64,000 nucleotides of DNA, taken from contig NZ_JAPNKC010000001.1 in the NCBI RefSeq assembly GCF_026626705.1, positions 10,130,001 through 10,194,000 of the forward strand. The letters are read 5' to 3'. This DNA comes from Pyxidicoccus sp. MSG2 (GTDB lineage: Bacteria > Myxococcota > Myxococcia > Myxococcales > Myxococcaceae). Positions 41,577 through 49,508 of the stretch are shown one piece after another. Below the pieces are notes generated by a model, which saw nothing but the letters and a program-made list of their open reading frames with translations, did no database searches and was not told the DNA's origin. Made by a program: the position numbers and the translations under genes. How positions within the stretch are numbered: position 1 is the first letter of the stretch; every line of letters starts with the position of its first letter.

Positions 41577-42566
41577 TCAGAGCCCGGTCGTTCTCTCAAG
41601 GTGCTCGGGATAGCGAGCCCCCTGCACGGTGATCTTCGAGGCGGCGCTCGTGATCTCACCGAGGTCGTCAGGCGTCAGTTCGACGTTGGCTGCTTCGAGG
41701 TTCTCCTCCAGGCGGTTCAGCTTCGTAGTGCCCGGGATGGGGACAATCCACGGCTTCTGGGCAAGGAGCCATGCCAGAGCAATCTGGGCAGGGGTCGCCT
41801 TCTTCCGTTCCGCGACCTTGCCCAGCAGCTCGACGAGAGTCTGATTGGCTTTGAGTGCCTCGGGCTTGAAGCGTGGAAGGCTGTTGCGGAAGTCACTCTT
41901 GTTGAAGCTGGTCTGCTCGTTCATCTTGCCCGTCAGGAAGCCCTTGCCCAGAGGGCTGAAGGGAACAAACCCGATGCCGAGCTCTTCGAGGGTCGGCAAC
42001 ACCTCTGCTTCCGGGCCTCGTGTCCACAGCGAGTATTCGCTCTGGACCGCGGTGACCGGCAGGACCGCGTGGGCGCGCCGGATTGTCTTTGCTCCAGGCT
42101 CGGAAAGGCCGAAGTGCTTGACCTTGCCTTCCTGGATCAGGTCCTTCACCGCTCCCGCGACGTCTTCGATTGGAACGGCCGGGTCGACACGGTGCTGGTA
42201 GAACAAGTCGATGGTGTCGATCTTGAGTCGCTTGAGGGAGGCCTCGGCGACCTGCTTGATGTGCTCGGGCCGGCTGTCCATCCCTGCCTGCCGCCCGTTG
42301 GAGTCGAGCTTGAACCCGAACTTGGTGGCGATCACCACCTGCTTGCGGAAGGGAGCGAGGGCTTCGCCCACGAGCTCTTCATTCGTGAACGGGCCGTAGA
42401 CCTCGGCGGTGTCGAAGAAGGTGACGCCCCGCTCGACGGCCGCCCGGATCAAGGCGATTCCCTGCTGCTTGTCTACGGCCGGGCCGTAGCCAAAGCTCAA
42501 TCCCATGCAGCCGAGTCCGAGGGCCGAGACTTCTAGATTGCTCTTTCCAAGTTTGCGCTTCTGCAT
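41577..42566 (-). CDS. Aldo/keto reductase
   Basis: 329 residues. Asp and Tyr of the tetrad in FFDTAEVYGPFTNEELVGEAL, Lys in IATKFGF, His in YQHRVDP, and the NADPH loop PIPGTTKLNRLEENL. Substrate unknown. Last gene of a minus-strand operon after a cupin and a CMD-family gene; this trio is seen together in many bacteria. ATG 42566 is the family start; an upstream in-frame ATG adds a non-conserved peptide. Confidence 0.93.
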   Translation of the reverse strand: MQKRKLGKSNLEVSALGLGCMGLSFGYGPAVDKQQGIALIRAAVERGVTFFDTAEVYGPFTNEELVGEALAPFRKQVVIATKFGFKLDSNGRQAGMDSRPEHIKQVAEASLKRLKIDTIDLFYQHRVDPAVPIEDVAGAVKDLIQEGKVKHFGLSEPGAKTIRRAHAVLPVTAVQSEYSLWTRGPEAEVLPTLEELGIGFVPFSPLGKGFLTGKMNEQTSFNKSDFRNSLPRFKPEALKANQTLVELLGKVAERKKATPAQIALAWLLAQKPWIVPIPGTTKLNRLEENLEAANVELTPDDLGEITSAASKITVQGARYPEHLERTTGL

Positions 42567-42633
42567 TGCTTGTCTCCTTCGTGTTTGAGCCAGCAATCTC
42601 ACCTCATCCGCGAGGCTCGTCGCTGTGCAGGAT

Positions 42634-42966
42634 TCAGGGCTGACTCTTCGCCAGCAGCTCCTTGGCGCGCGAGATGGCCGACATGGCGTTGGGCCAGCCG
42701 ACGTAGAACGCCAGGTGGGTGATGAGCTCGACGAGATCCTCCTGCGTCACGCCGTTTTCGATGGCTCGCGGGAAGTGGAAGGCCATCTGCTCGGTCTTGC
42801 CGGTTGCCACGAGCGCCGCGCAGGTAATCAGGCTGCGGTCGCGCTTGGAGAGCTGGGGCCGCTCCCAGACGTCGCCGAACAGCACGTCGTCAGTGAGCTC
42901 GACCAGCTTCGGCGCGAAGTCGCCGAGGGCCTTCTGTGCGGCGGTGACAGGCTTTTTATTATCCAT
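42634..42966 (-). CDS. Carboxymuconolactone decarboxylase (CMD)-family protein
   Basis: 110 residues. RDRSLITCAALVATGKTEQMAFHFPRA and the VELITHLAFYVGWPNA segment are the CMD core; a single Cys and a His are seen rather than a CxxC pair, so AhpD-like peroxidase activity is less likely. Starts at ATG 42966, 11 bp after the cupin gene. Role unknown; often co-transcribed with oxidoreductases. Confidence 0.9.
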   Translation of the reverse strand: MDNKKPVTAAQKALGDFAPKLVELTDDVLFGDVWERPQLSKRDRSLITCAALVATGKTEQMAFHFPRAIENGVTQEDLVELITHLAFYVGWPNAMSAISRAKELLAKSQP

Positions 42967-42977
42967 GTGTGTGTTCC

Positions 42978-43508
42978 TCACGGCCGGCCGAGGTACTGAG
43001 CGTCGCTGACCTTCTCCATCCATTCGACGGCCTTGCCGTCGACGTTTTCCTGGATGGCGATATGGGTCATCGCGGTGTTGGGTGAGGCGCCATGCCAGTG
43101 TTTTTCACCGGGCGGGGTCCAGACGACATCCCCTGGCCGGAGCTCCTGGATGGGTCCGCCCCAACGCTGTACCCGGCCGAAGCCAGCCGTTACGACCAGG
43201 GTCTGCCCGAGCGGATGGGTGTGCCACGCGGAGCGGGCACCGGGCTCGAACGTGACGTAGGCGCCGGAGGTGCGGGAGGGCGCGTTCGCCTGGAACAGGG
43301 GGTCGACGCGGACGGAGCCAGTGAAGTTCTCGGCAGAGCCCTTGCTGGAGGGCTGCGAGCCGCTTCGCGTGATGCTCAGTCCCTGCGGGTTCTCGCGTGA
43401 CGCGGCCGGGGGGGCGCCCGCCCCCTTGGCGGCCCCTCGTTGGTTTGTCTGGGCGAACGCTGGAGCCAGCAGGGCGAGCGACCCGACGGTCGCGGTGAGC
43501 AGTTTCAT
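42978..43508 (-). CDS. Secreted cupin-domain protein
   Basis: 176 residues. Signal peptide (LALLAPAFAQT), then one cupin barrel (about 60-165) with WHTHPLGQTLVV and GEKHWHGASP, the metal-binding histidines. First gene of the cupin-CMD-aldo/keto reductase operon. A decayed LysR gene lies upstream in the opposite direction, where a divergent regulator would be expected. Confidence 0.9.
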   Translation of the reverse strand: MKLLTATVGSLALLAPAFAQTNQRGAAKGAGAPPAASRENPQGLSITRSGSQPSSKGSAENFTGSVRVDPLFQANAPSRTSGAYVTFEPGARSAWHTHPLGQTLVVTAGFGRVQRWGGPIQELRPGDVVWTPPGEKHWHGASPNTAMTHIAIQENVDGKAVEWMEKVSDAQYLGRP

Positions 43509-43664
43509 CTTCCATCCTCCGGTTCAGTGACGCGTGTTCACGGCGCGTGGTCAGGGACAGCCGGTCTCCGAGGGGTATCCTGGATCGACCCAACAAGAGA
43601 TACGGCTCGGCACCCCGGAGGACTAGGTGCCGGCACGACAACGGGCCTTTAAGCCCTGCTTGAT

Positions 43665-43730
43665 AATGAGGCGCGGCATCCTCAAGGGCGGCGAGCGCCG
43701 CCGAGAGGGCGGCCGGGCAACGCCTCACCT
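43665..43730 (+). repeat. Diverged 66-bp repeat, copy A
   Basis: 54 of 66 positions match copy B at 46680-46745 in the same orientation. Shared core tcctcaagggcg and cgagcgccgcc. Both could encode the start of a short peptide (MRRGILKGGERRR versus MKRGFLKGDERRQ). The nature of the element is unknown. Confidence 0.6.
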
Positions 43731-43774
43731 TCTGGGGAATGTCCCGTGGCCTCGAAGGGACTCTCGCGATGCAG

Positions 43775-44164
43775 ACGGCTTATCTCTCGCAGTTTCAGTA
43801 GTCCTCGCCGAGTCCCGACTGCGCAGCTTCAGCGGCGCGTGAGCTAGCCGTCTCCACAGCTGCGGTCAGCCATGCGGTTCGGCACTTCGAGGAGAGGCTG
43901 CGCGTGGTGCTGCCCACCGTTCGTGTGCGTCACCCGAGGGTGGAGGTGGAGGTCGTCATCGAGGACGGCTTCGTGGAGCACGTCTTCGAGTCGGCCGTGG
44001 AGGAGAAGCTGCGCACCGGGCGGCTGCGGCGGGTGCCCGAGTCCTACGCGCCCACCGTCTCCGGCTTCTTCCTCTACTTCCCCAGCCGTGCACAGCGCTC
44101 CGCACTGCTACGCCTCTTCGTCGAGACGATCAGGGCGCTGGCGGTGATGAAGGGGATCAAATAG
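43775..44164 (+). pseudogene. Decayed LysR-family regulator
   Basis: Frame one reads a LysR N-terminus (VVLAESRLRSFS, ending in a stop at 43840). After a +1 shift the next frame continues with AAARELAVSTAAVSHAVRHFEERL, the LysR recognition helix. It then jumps to an effector-domain piece (VRHPRVEVEVVIEDGFV) and to the family C-terminus (VSGFFLYFPSRAQRSALLRLF). At least two large internal deletions and one frameshift are needed, since a normal LysR has about 300 residues. It lies upstream of, and divergent from, the cupin operon, which probably lost its regulator. Confidence 0.75.
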
Positions 44165-44179
44165 TTCCCCAAAGGCGCC

Positions 44180-44440
44180 TTATCGGACATCGCTAGAATC
44201 GACCACTGTCGGTCCGAACGCGCGTATCTGGACGCTGCGGTCTGCCGACGTGGGCCCAGCCACGAACTGGGTGCCCGTCTTCTGAGGCGCCCAGTTCATG
44301 GCTTCATTTCCTAGTCCCGGCACCTGCGCTGGTGCAAGACGCTGCGTGGTCGTACCGTCCGTCTGGTTACCCAATCCCTGCACCTGCACCGGCGGCCATG
44401 GTGAAGTTGGAGCCAAAGGCAATGGCCGCAACACCTGTTA
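44180..44440 (-). pseudogene. Decayed tail of the RCC1-repeat gene
   Basis: Downstream of the RCC1-gene stop on the same strand, pieces of the same repeat are readable in another frame (PVQVQGLGNQTDGTTTQ, then PAQVPGLGNEAMNW). The blades are incomplete. This suggests the gene was once longer, and lost its end by frameshift and deletion. Confidence 0.55.
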
Positions 44441-46597
44441 TTAGAGCAAGGAGAGCGTGGGCGTGGTGGTGTAGAGGGTGTCCCCCCCATTGCCGAGCTG
44501 GCCGTAGGCGTTGGAGCCCCAGGCCCACCCCACGCCGTCCGAGCGCAGCGCCAGGGAGTGGGCGGCGTTCACAAGTGAGTGGGAGCAGCTCACGGCTACG
44601 CCCATCGCACCGCTCAGCCCTTGCACCTGCACAGGCACTTTGCGGGTGGACGTCGTCCCGTCCCCCAACTGACCGGAGGCGTTGGTGCCCCACGCCCACA
44701 CCGTGCCGTCCGAACGCACCGCCAGCGAGTGGGCGTCGCCCGCGGCCACGCGCACCCCCCCGGTCAGCCCTTGCACCTTCCCAGGCACCAGGCGGGTGGT
44801 GATCGTCCCATCCCCCAGCTGGCCGGAGGAGTTGGCGCCCCACGCCCACACCGTGCCGTCCGAGAGTACCGCCAGCGAGTGGAGGTAGCCCGCGGCCACG
44901 GCCACCACCCCGCTCAACCCCGGCACCTGCACCGGCAGCGTGCGCCTGGTCGTGGTGCCATCCCCCAACTGGCCGTAGGTGTTGTAGCCCCAGGCCCACA
45001 GCGTGCCATCCGAGCGCAAGGCCAGCGAGTGCTTGTAGCCCGCAGCCACGGCCACCACTCCACTCAGCCCCTGCACCTGCACCGGCACTCTGCGGAGGGT
45101 CGTCGTCCCGTCCCCCAGCTGGCCGTAATCATTGGCGCCCCAGGCCCACACCGTGCCGTCCGAGCGCAAGGCCAGCGAGTGCTCGTCGCCCGCGGCCACA
45201 GCCACTCCCCCGCTCAACCCCGACACTGGCACCGGGACTACGCGCGTGAACGAGGAGCCATCCCCCACCTGCCCCTTGGCGTTGGAGCCCCATGCCCACA
45301 CCGTGCCGTCCGAGCGCAGAGCCAGCGAGTGCTTCAAACCTGCGGCCACGGCCACCCCCCCGCTCAACCCTGGCACTGGCATGGGCACAAAGCGGTCGGT
45401 CGTCGTCCCGTCCCCCAGCTGGAAGAGGCGGTTGGAGCCCCAGGCCCACACCGTGCCGTCCGAGCTCACGGCCAGCGAGTGCTCGAAGCCCGCGGCCACG
45501 GCCACCCCCGCGCTCACCCCGGACACTGGCACGGGCGCAGCGCGGGAGTACGTGGTGCCATCTCCCCGCTTTCCGTTTTCGTTGGAGCCCCAGGCCCACA
45601 CCGTGCCGTCCGAGCGCAAGGCCAGCGAGTGATCGAAGCCTGCGGCCACGGCCTCCACCCCGCTCACCTGCACCAGCACCGGCAGCATGCGCCTGTCCGT
45701 GGTGTGATCCCCCAACTGGCCGACGGAGTTGGAGCCCCAGCCCCACAGGGTGCCGTCGGAGCGCAAGGCCAGCGAGTGCTCGTCGCCGGCGGCCACGGAC
45801 TCTACTCCGCTCACCCCCTGCACCTGCGCCGGCACCTTGTGGTAGCTCGTGGTGTTATCCCCCAACTGACCGGAGGTGTTGGAGCCCCAGGCCCACACCG
45901 TGCCGTCCGAGCGCAAGGCCAGCGAGTGGAGGCCGCCACCGGCTACGGCCACCACCCCGCTCAAGCCTTGCACCGGCACTGGCAGCGTGCGGTAGCTCGT
46001 GGTGCCATCCCCCAGCTGGCCGTAGGAGTTGTAGCCCCAGGCCCACACCGTGCCGTCCGAGAGCACCGCCAGCGAGTGGGCGTAGCCCGCGGCCACAGTC
46101 ACCACTCCGCTCAACCCCTGCACCTGCACCGGCAGCGAGCGCTTGGTCGTGGTGCCATCCCCCAGCTGGCCGGAGGAGTTGTCGCCCCAGGCCCACACCG
46201 TGCCGTCCGAGCGCACCGCCAGCGAGTGGGAGTCGCCTGCGGCCACGGCCACCACCCCGCTCAACCCTTGCACCTGCACCGGCAGCCCCAGCTGGCCGGA
46301 GGAGTTGTAGCTCCAGGCCCACACCGTGCCGTCCGAGCGCAAGGCCAGCGAGTTGGAGGCGCCCGCGGCCACGGACGCCACCCCGCTCAACCCTTGCACC
46401 TGCACCGGCACCGTACCGTTGCTCTGGCCCCCGCTGGTGCCACCCACGGTCCAGACCGTGCCATCCGGGCGCAAGGCCAGCGAGTGGGCCCGACCTCCGT
46501 CAATGCGGGTTTGCGCCTGCGCACCCCAGAGCGTCGAGGTCAGCGCCAGGCAGACTCCCAAGACCCTGCTCATCCAGTCCCATCGGCCACGCTGCAT
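44441..46597 (-). CDS. Secreted RCC1-repeat beta-propeller protein
   Basis: 718 residues. Signal peptide (LGVCLALTSTLWGAQAQ), then about fourteen RCC1-type repeats of about 50 residues, each with GxxHSLALRSDGTVWAWGxNxxGQLGDGT. The DNA repeats are strongly alike, with a period of about 147-153 bp. RCC1 propellers have seven blades, so this could form two propellers; they act in protein binding, but the partner is unknown. ATG 46597 is used because AGGAGG lies six bases upstream. The last repeat ends abruptly (GNGGDTLYTTTP), and more repeat pieces follow past the stop. Confidence 0.85.
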   Translation of the reverse strand: MQRGRWDWMSRVLGVCLALTSTLWGAQAQTRIDGGRAHSLALRPDGTVWTVGGTSGGQSNGTVPVQVQGLSGVASVAAGASNSLALRSDGTVWAWSYNSSGQLGLPVQVQGLSGVVAVAAGDSHSLAVRSDGTVWAWGDNSSGQLGDGTTTKRSLPVQVQGLSGVVTVAAGYAHSLAVLSDGTVWAWGYNSYGQLGDGTTSYRTLPVPVQGLSGVVAVAGGGLHSLALRSDGTVWAWGSNTSGQLGDNTTSYHKVPAQVQGVSGVESVAAGDEHSLALRSDGTLWGWGSNSVGQLGDHTTDRRMLPVLVQVSGVEAVAAGFDHSLALRSDGTVWAWGSNENGKRGDGTTYSRAAPVPVSGVSAGVAVAAGFEHSLAVSSDGTVWAWGSNRLFQLGDGTTTDRFVPMPVPGLSGGVAVAAGLKHSLALRSDGTVWAWGSNAKGQVGDGSSFTRVVPVPVSGLSGGVAVAAGDEHSLALRSDGTVWAWGANDYGQLGDGTTTLRRVPVQVQGLSGVVAVAAGYKHSLALRSDGTLWAWGYNTYGQLGDGTTTRRTLPVQVPGLSGVVAVAAGYLHSLAVLSDGTVWAWGANSSGQLGDGTITTRLVPGKVQGLTGGVRVAAGDAHSLAVRSDGTVWAWGTNASGQLGDGTTSTRKVPVQVQGLSGAMGVAVSCSHSLVNAAHSLALRSDGVGWAWGSNAYGQLGNGGDTLYTTTPTLSLL

Positions 46598-46679
46598 CCG
46601 GCACCTCCTGGTCATCACAGTATCCACGGAAATCTCTACAATTCTGGATCGGCGAGCACAAGGAACTGATTCGACCGAG

Positions 46680-46745
46680 AATGAAGCGTGGCTTCCTCAA
46701 GGGCGACGAGCGCCGCCAAGGGAGAGATCGGGCAGCGCCTCCCCT
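46680..46745 (+). repeat. Diverged 66-bp repeat, copy B
   Basis: See copy A at 43665-43730. This copy lies in the leader of the zinc-ribbon protein gene (start 46773), and the two copies bracket the LysR remnant and RCC1 gene. Confidence 0.6.
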
Positions 46746-46772
46746 CCGCTCATCCGCACGACGAACCCTGAC

Positions 46773-47309
46773 ATGGACCTCAACGCGTACACCTACGTCG
46801 GCCCCGAGGAGATCCGCCGCTCCTCGGCGTCCCAGCCCGCCGGAACGCCCATCGCTTCGAAGGAAGACGCCGAAGCCTGGCTCCAAGCGCATCCCGATGC
46901 CCGTACCGAAGGGGCGACGTACGTCGTCGACCTCCAGGGGCGGCTGAGGCTCGCGCCGAGAAGGTCCGAGCATGTCGCCTGTGCCGGAGGCGGGGAGGTG
47001 CTGGCCGCTGGAGAGATACGCTTCCAGGGCACGGGGACCCGGCTCACCGTGGCGGAAGTGTCCAACCAGTCCACAGGCTACTGCCCGGACACTTCGTGCA
47101 GGGACGCGGTGGTACTGGCCCTCCGTGCCTCGGGGATGACCCCGCCGTCGCGCTTCACGCCCGAGATTGTCTTCCGGCGCTGTGCTCGGTGTAGCGAGGT
47201 CAACCTGGTGAAGGAAGGCTGGTTCGTCTGTGTGTTCTGCGACGCGGACCTGCCCGCCGAGTGGAATGTCGCGTCCCGGCGCACGCTCCACCTCACCGAG
47301 TCCGCGTAA
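46773..47309 (+). CDS. Zinc-ribbon protein of unknown function
   Basis: 178 residues. A C-terminal half with GGEVLAAGEIRF, VSNQSTGYCPD and a CxxC pair set (RRCARCSEVN...CVFCDADLP) that looks like a zinc ribbon. I have the impression that this domain wording recurs in anonymous proteins of soil bacteria, but cannot name a family. ATG 46773 has no clear ribosome site. The last 17 bp overlap the convergent lipoprotein gene. Confidence 0.65.
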   Translation: MDLNAYTYVGPEEIRRSSASQPAGTPIASKEDAEAWLQAHPDARTEGATYVVDLQGRLRLAPRRSEHVACAGGGEVLAAGEIRFQGTGTRLTVAEVSNQSTGYCPDTSCRDAVVLALRASGMTPPSRFTPEIVFRRCARCSEVNLVKEGWFVCVFCDADLPAEWNVASRRTLHLTESA

Positions 47310-47907
47310 CGCTCGGGCTCTGGGCGGGCGTCGCCTTCCAGGTGGGTCTATCGAGGGAGAACCCGGTGATCACTCTCTTGACGACGTCCTCCGAGCGCAG
47401 GTTCTTCATCCGCTGCTCGAAGAGCTTCCCATCTCTCTCCCACTGGTCGGTGACCTGGATTACGAGCCCCTTGGGGTCGGAATGGCAGGAGCGACGAACG
47501 TGCACCTCGCCGAGGTAGATGGCCTTTCCCGCCTCGACCTCGAAGGGCGCGTACACCCCGTAGGGATACGGAGAGAGTTGTTCGATTCTGTGTTGCCCGG
47601 CAATGACCTCCATGATGGAGAGGTACCCGGGCGGGTCCTGGAAGTCTTTTTCGCGGAACGGGTCGCTCACGGGAATCGTCCCCATTCGTTTGCGCGCGTA
47701 TGAGTCGTCCACGTATTGAAGGGCCACCGAGCGGTCGTCCAGCGATCCGCAATCACTGATGAATCGGGTGGAGATGATGATCAGCCCATTCTCGAGGCGC
47801 TCCGAGAAGTGGAAATCACTTCCAGTGTTGCTGACGTTGTAGAGACTGGGTCCACCGCAGGCCGTGCAAACCCATACAGCTATCGCCAGGAGCAGTCTTG
47901 GGTTCAT
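47293..47907 (-). CDS. Hypothetical lipoprotein
   Basis: 204 residues with a lipoprotein-like signal (VWVCTACGG). The mature part is beta-rich with one or two free cysteines; no family recognised. Base composition is slightly less GC-rich than the neighbours. It is the last of four minus-strand genes starting with the Fic gene, 31 bp after the previous one. Confidence 0.65.
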   Translation of the reverse strand: MNPRLLLAIAVWVCTACGGPSLYNVSNTGSDFHFSERLENGLIIISTRFISDCGSLDDRSVALQYVDDSYARKRMGTIPVSDPFREKDFQDPPGYLSIMEVIAGQHRIEQLSPYPYGVYAPFEVEAGKAIYLGEVHVRRSCHSDPKGLVIQVTDQWERDGKLFEQRMKNLRSEDVVKRVITGFSLDRPTWKATPAQSPSVTRTR

Positions 47908-47938
47908 GTCCTTCACTCCGTGCTGAGTCGTGTGGCTG

Positions 47939-48652
47939 TCACTGCCTGCCAGGATAGCGCGCATTGAACCCGGTCTTCACCGCCGCGAGTGCCACCGCGT
48001 CTCCGGCGGCTCGTGCTTCGTCCGGAGTAGGGCCCACCCAGGATTCGAACTTTCCCAGCGTCTGCCGCATCGCCTTGCGCACCTCATGGTTGGCGGGCAC
48101 GCCTCTCGCTTGGAGCAGCCAGTTCACCGCGTCGTAGGCGTAGCCGTACCAGGCATCCTCGGTGGCGGTGGCCTCCACCGTGATTTCGATGGCCCTCACC
48201 ACCGCATCCGAGAGCCCCAGCTGCCGGATGCCCTCGTCCGGGTCATCGAGCAGCTCCGCTCCGCGATACGTGGCATCGAGCGCGGTCAGCCAGCCATGGC
48301 CGCGCTCCAGCGCCTTCATGATGAGCTGGACGTTGTGCTCCACGCCCAGGTCCGGGAGGGGCCTGTGATTGAAGAAGCTGTGGCACCAGCAGAAGCCGCC
48401 GATGATCTCATTCCCAAGGACCACCCCCGTCTCGTGGTACCAGGGGCCCATGTTGGCATCGAGGATGGCCTCGACGCCGTCCCTCAACTCCTCTCGCAGG
48501 GACTCCTCCAGCTTGCGCATGCCCCGCGGGATTCGCGGCGTCAGGTACTCGCGCAGCAGCGCGGCGATGCGCTCCGGGTGGTAGCTGTCGAGGCTGCGCT
48601 GGATGACCTCCCAGCCAGACTCCTCCCTCCGCTGCCGCTGCTTGCGTCTCAT
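47939..48652 (-). CDS. Helical protein co-translated with a Fic protein
   Basis: 237 residues, mostly helical and soluble. Recognisable pieces include WCHSFFNHRPLPDLG and AYDAVNWLLQARG; no family assigned. ATG 48652 overlaps the Fic gene stop by four bases (ATGA), a coupling typical of toxin-antitoxin or enzyme-partner pairs. Whether it inhibits or is modified by the Fic protein is open. Confidence 0.6.
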   Translation of the reverse strand: MRRKQRQRREESGWEVIQRSLDSYHPERIAALLREYLTPRIPRGMRKLEESLREELRDGVEAILDANMGPWYHETGVVLGNEIIGGFCWCHSFFNHRPLPDLGVEHNVQLIMKALERGHGWLTALDATYRGAELLDDPDEGIRQLGLSDAVVRAIEITVEATATEDAWYGYAYDAVNWLLQARGVPANHEVRKAMRQTLGKFESWVGPTPDEARAAGDAVALAAVKTGFNARYPGRQ

Positions 48653-49284
48653 GAGGCCTCCTCGCACTGCTCGCTCCCGGAGATGCTCCGCGCCACCATC
48701 CGGACGAACCGCACATACCGCTCCGCATCCCCGGGCGGCTTGGGCAACAGCACCCACGGGGCCAGCGGCGGCGTGGGCAGCCCGGCCCGGCGCAGGCAGA
48801 ACTCGAACCCCAGCCTCGCCGCCCTCGCATTCCCATCCGGGAACGGGTGGAAGAAGGCCAGGTCCAGGTACAGCCGCACCGCCTGCGCCACCGGGTGACA
48901 GCCGTCCCGCGCATCCGCCTCCACCTTCCGGATGAACATCTCCTCCAGGTCCGGCGCGTACAGGTAGCGGTGCGCGCCTCCGTGCGCGAAGGCCTCTCCC
49001 GTCCGGAAGCCCACTGGCTTCCCGAGCACCTCCGCCTGCACCTCCGTCAGCCGTGCCCAGGTGAGGGGCACCCGCGCGTCGGCCAGGGCGCGCACCCGGG
49101 CCAGGGCGGACAAGAAGCGGGCCTCTCGCGCGGTGTCCGCGTCATGGGCCGGGGTGTCGTACCGGGCGAGGTAGTCCTCCTGGGCCCGCGTCTCCTCGAA
49201 GGGGCGGGCACTGGCGGCCTCCAACTCGGAGCGCAGGTGCGCGCAGGTCCAGTCCACGGCGAGGGTGGCCCTCAGGTGTGGCAC
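48649..49284 (-). CDS. Fic-domain protein with a non-canonical active site
   Basis: 211 residues. The Fic motif is HPFPDGNARAAR (146-157). In the canonical HPFxxGNGRxxR the third Gly is Ala here, which may alter anion-hole binding of the nucleotide; His146, Asp150, Asn152, Arg154 and Arg157 are kept. The flap segment GGAHRYLYAPD is present. Fic enzymes transfer AMP or other phosphates to proteins. GTG 49284 is the first standard start; GAGGAG in frame further upstream suggests that a few more residues are possible. No classical inhibitory helix motif was seen. Confidence 0.78.
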   Translation of the reverse strand: MPHLRATLAVDWTCAHLRSELEAASARPFEETRAQEDYLARYDTPAHDADTAREARFLSALARVRALADARVPLTWARLTEVQAEVLGKPVGFRTGEAFAHGGAHRYLYAPDLEEMFIRKVEADARDGCHPVAQAVRLYLDLAFFHPFPDGNARAARLGFEFCLRRAGLPTPPLAPWVLLPKPPGDAERYVRFVRMVARSISGSEQCEEAS

Positions 49285-49331
49285 GAGCTTCTCGCTGGGC
49301 TCCAGGGTAGCCAGGGCGGAGTCCTCCTCGG

Positions 49332-49392
49332 TGCGTACTCTCGTTCTCGGCCTGGGTGCGTAGTTTCGTTCTCACTGCGTACTTTCGTTCGC
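49332..49392 (-). promoter_or_regulatory. Triple 17-bp direct repeats upstream of the Fic operon
   Basis: Three copies of tgcgtastytcgttckc at 49332-49348, 49357-49373 and 49376-49392 lie 48-108 bp upstream of the Fic start and 117 bp or more upstream of the divergent lipid kinase start. Iterated sites like this are often operators for self-regulated operons. Confidence 0.5.
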
Positions 49393-49508
49393 AGCATGTC
49401 ATGGCCAAAGGGGTGGGCGTGGACCTGGTGCGTCATGGACTGGCCATGGAGTGGAGTGCTGACGCGCAACCGCGTAAACAGGAGGGCCAAAGGGAGGGGC
49501 AGGAGCCG

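Noticed and set aside
43904..44164. A genuine 86-residue protein
   Set aside because: Its sequence is the effector-domain end of a LysR regulator whose HTH part is readable just upstream, so it is a pseudogene piece.
44441..46597. CRISPR-like regular repeats of about 150 bp
   Set aside because: The repeats are in frame, code for RCC1 blades and have no unique spacers.
44579..46669. Plus-strand frame opposite the RCC1 gene
   Set aside because: Repetitive only because it mirrors the RCC1 repeats; the minus strand has the signal peptide and the real motif.
48040..48060. tRNA T-loop-like text (gttcgaatcc on the minus strand)
   Set aside because: It codes for part of the Fic-partner protein; no flanking stems or anticodon arm can be drawn.
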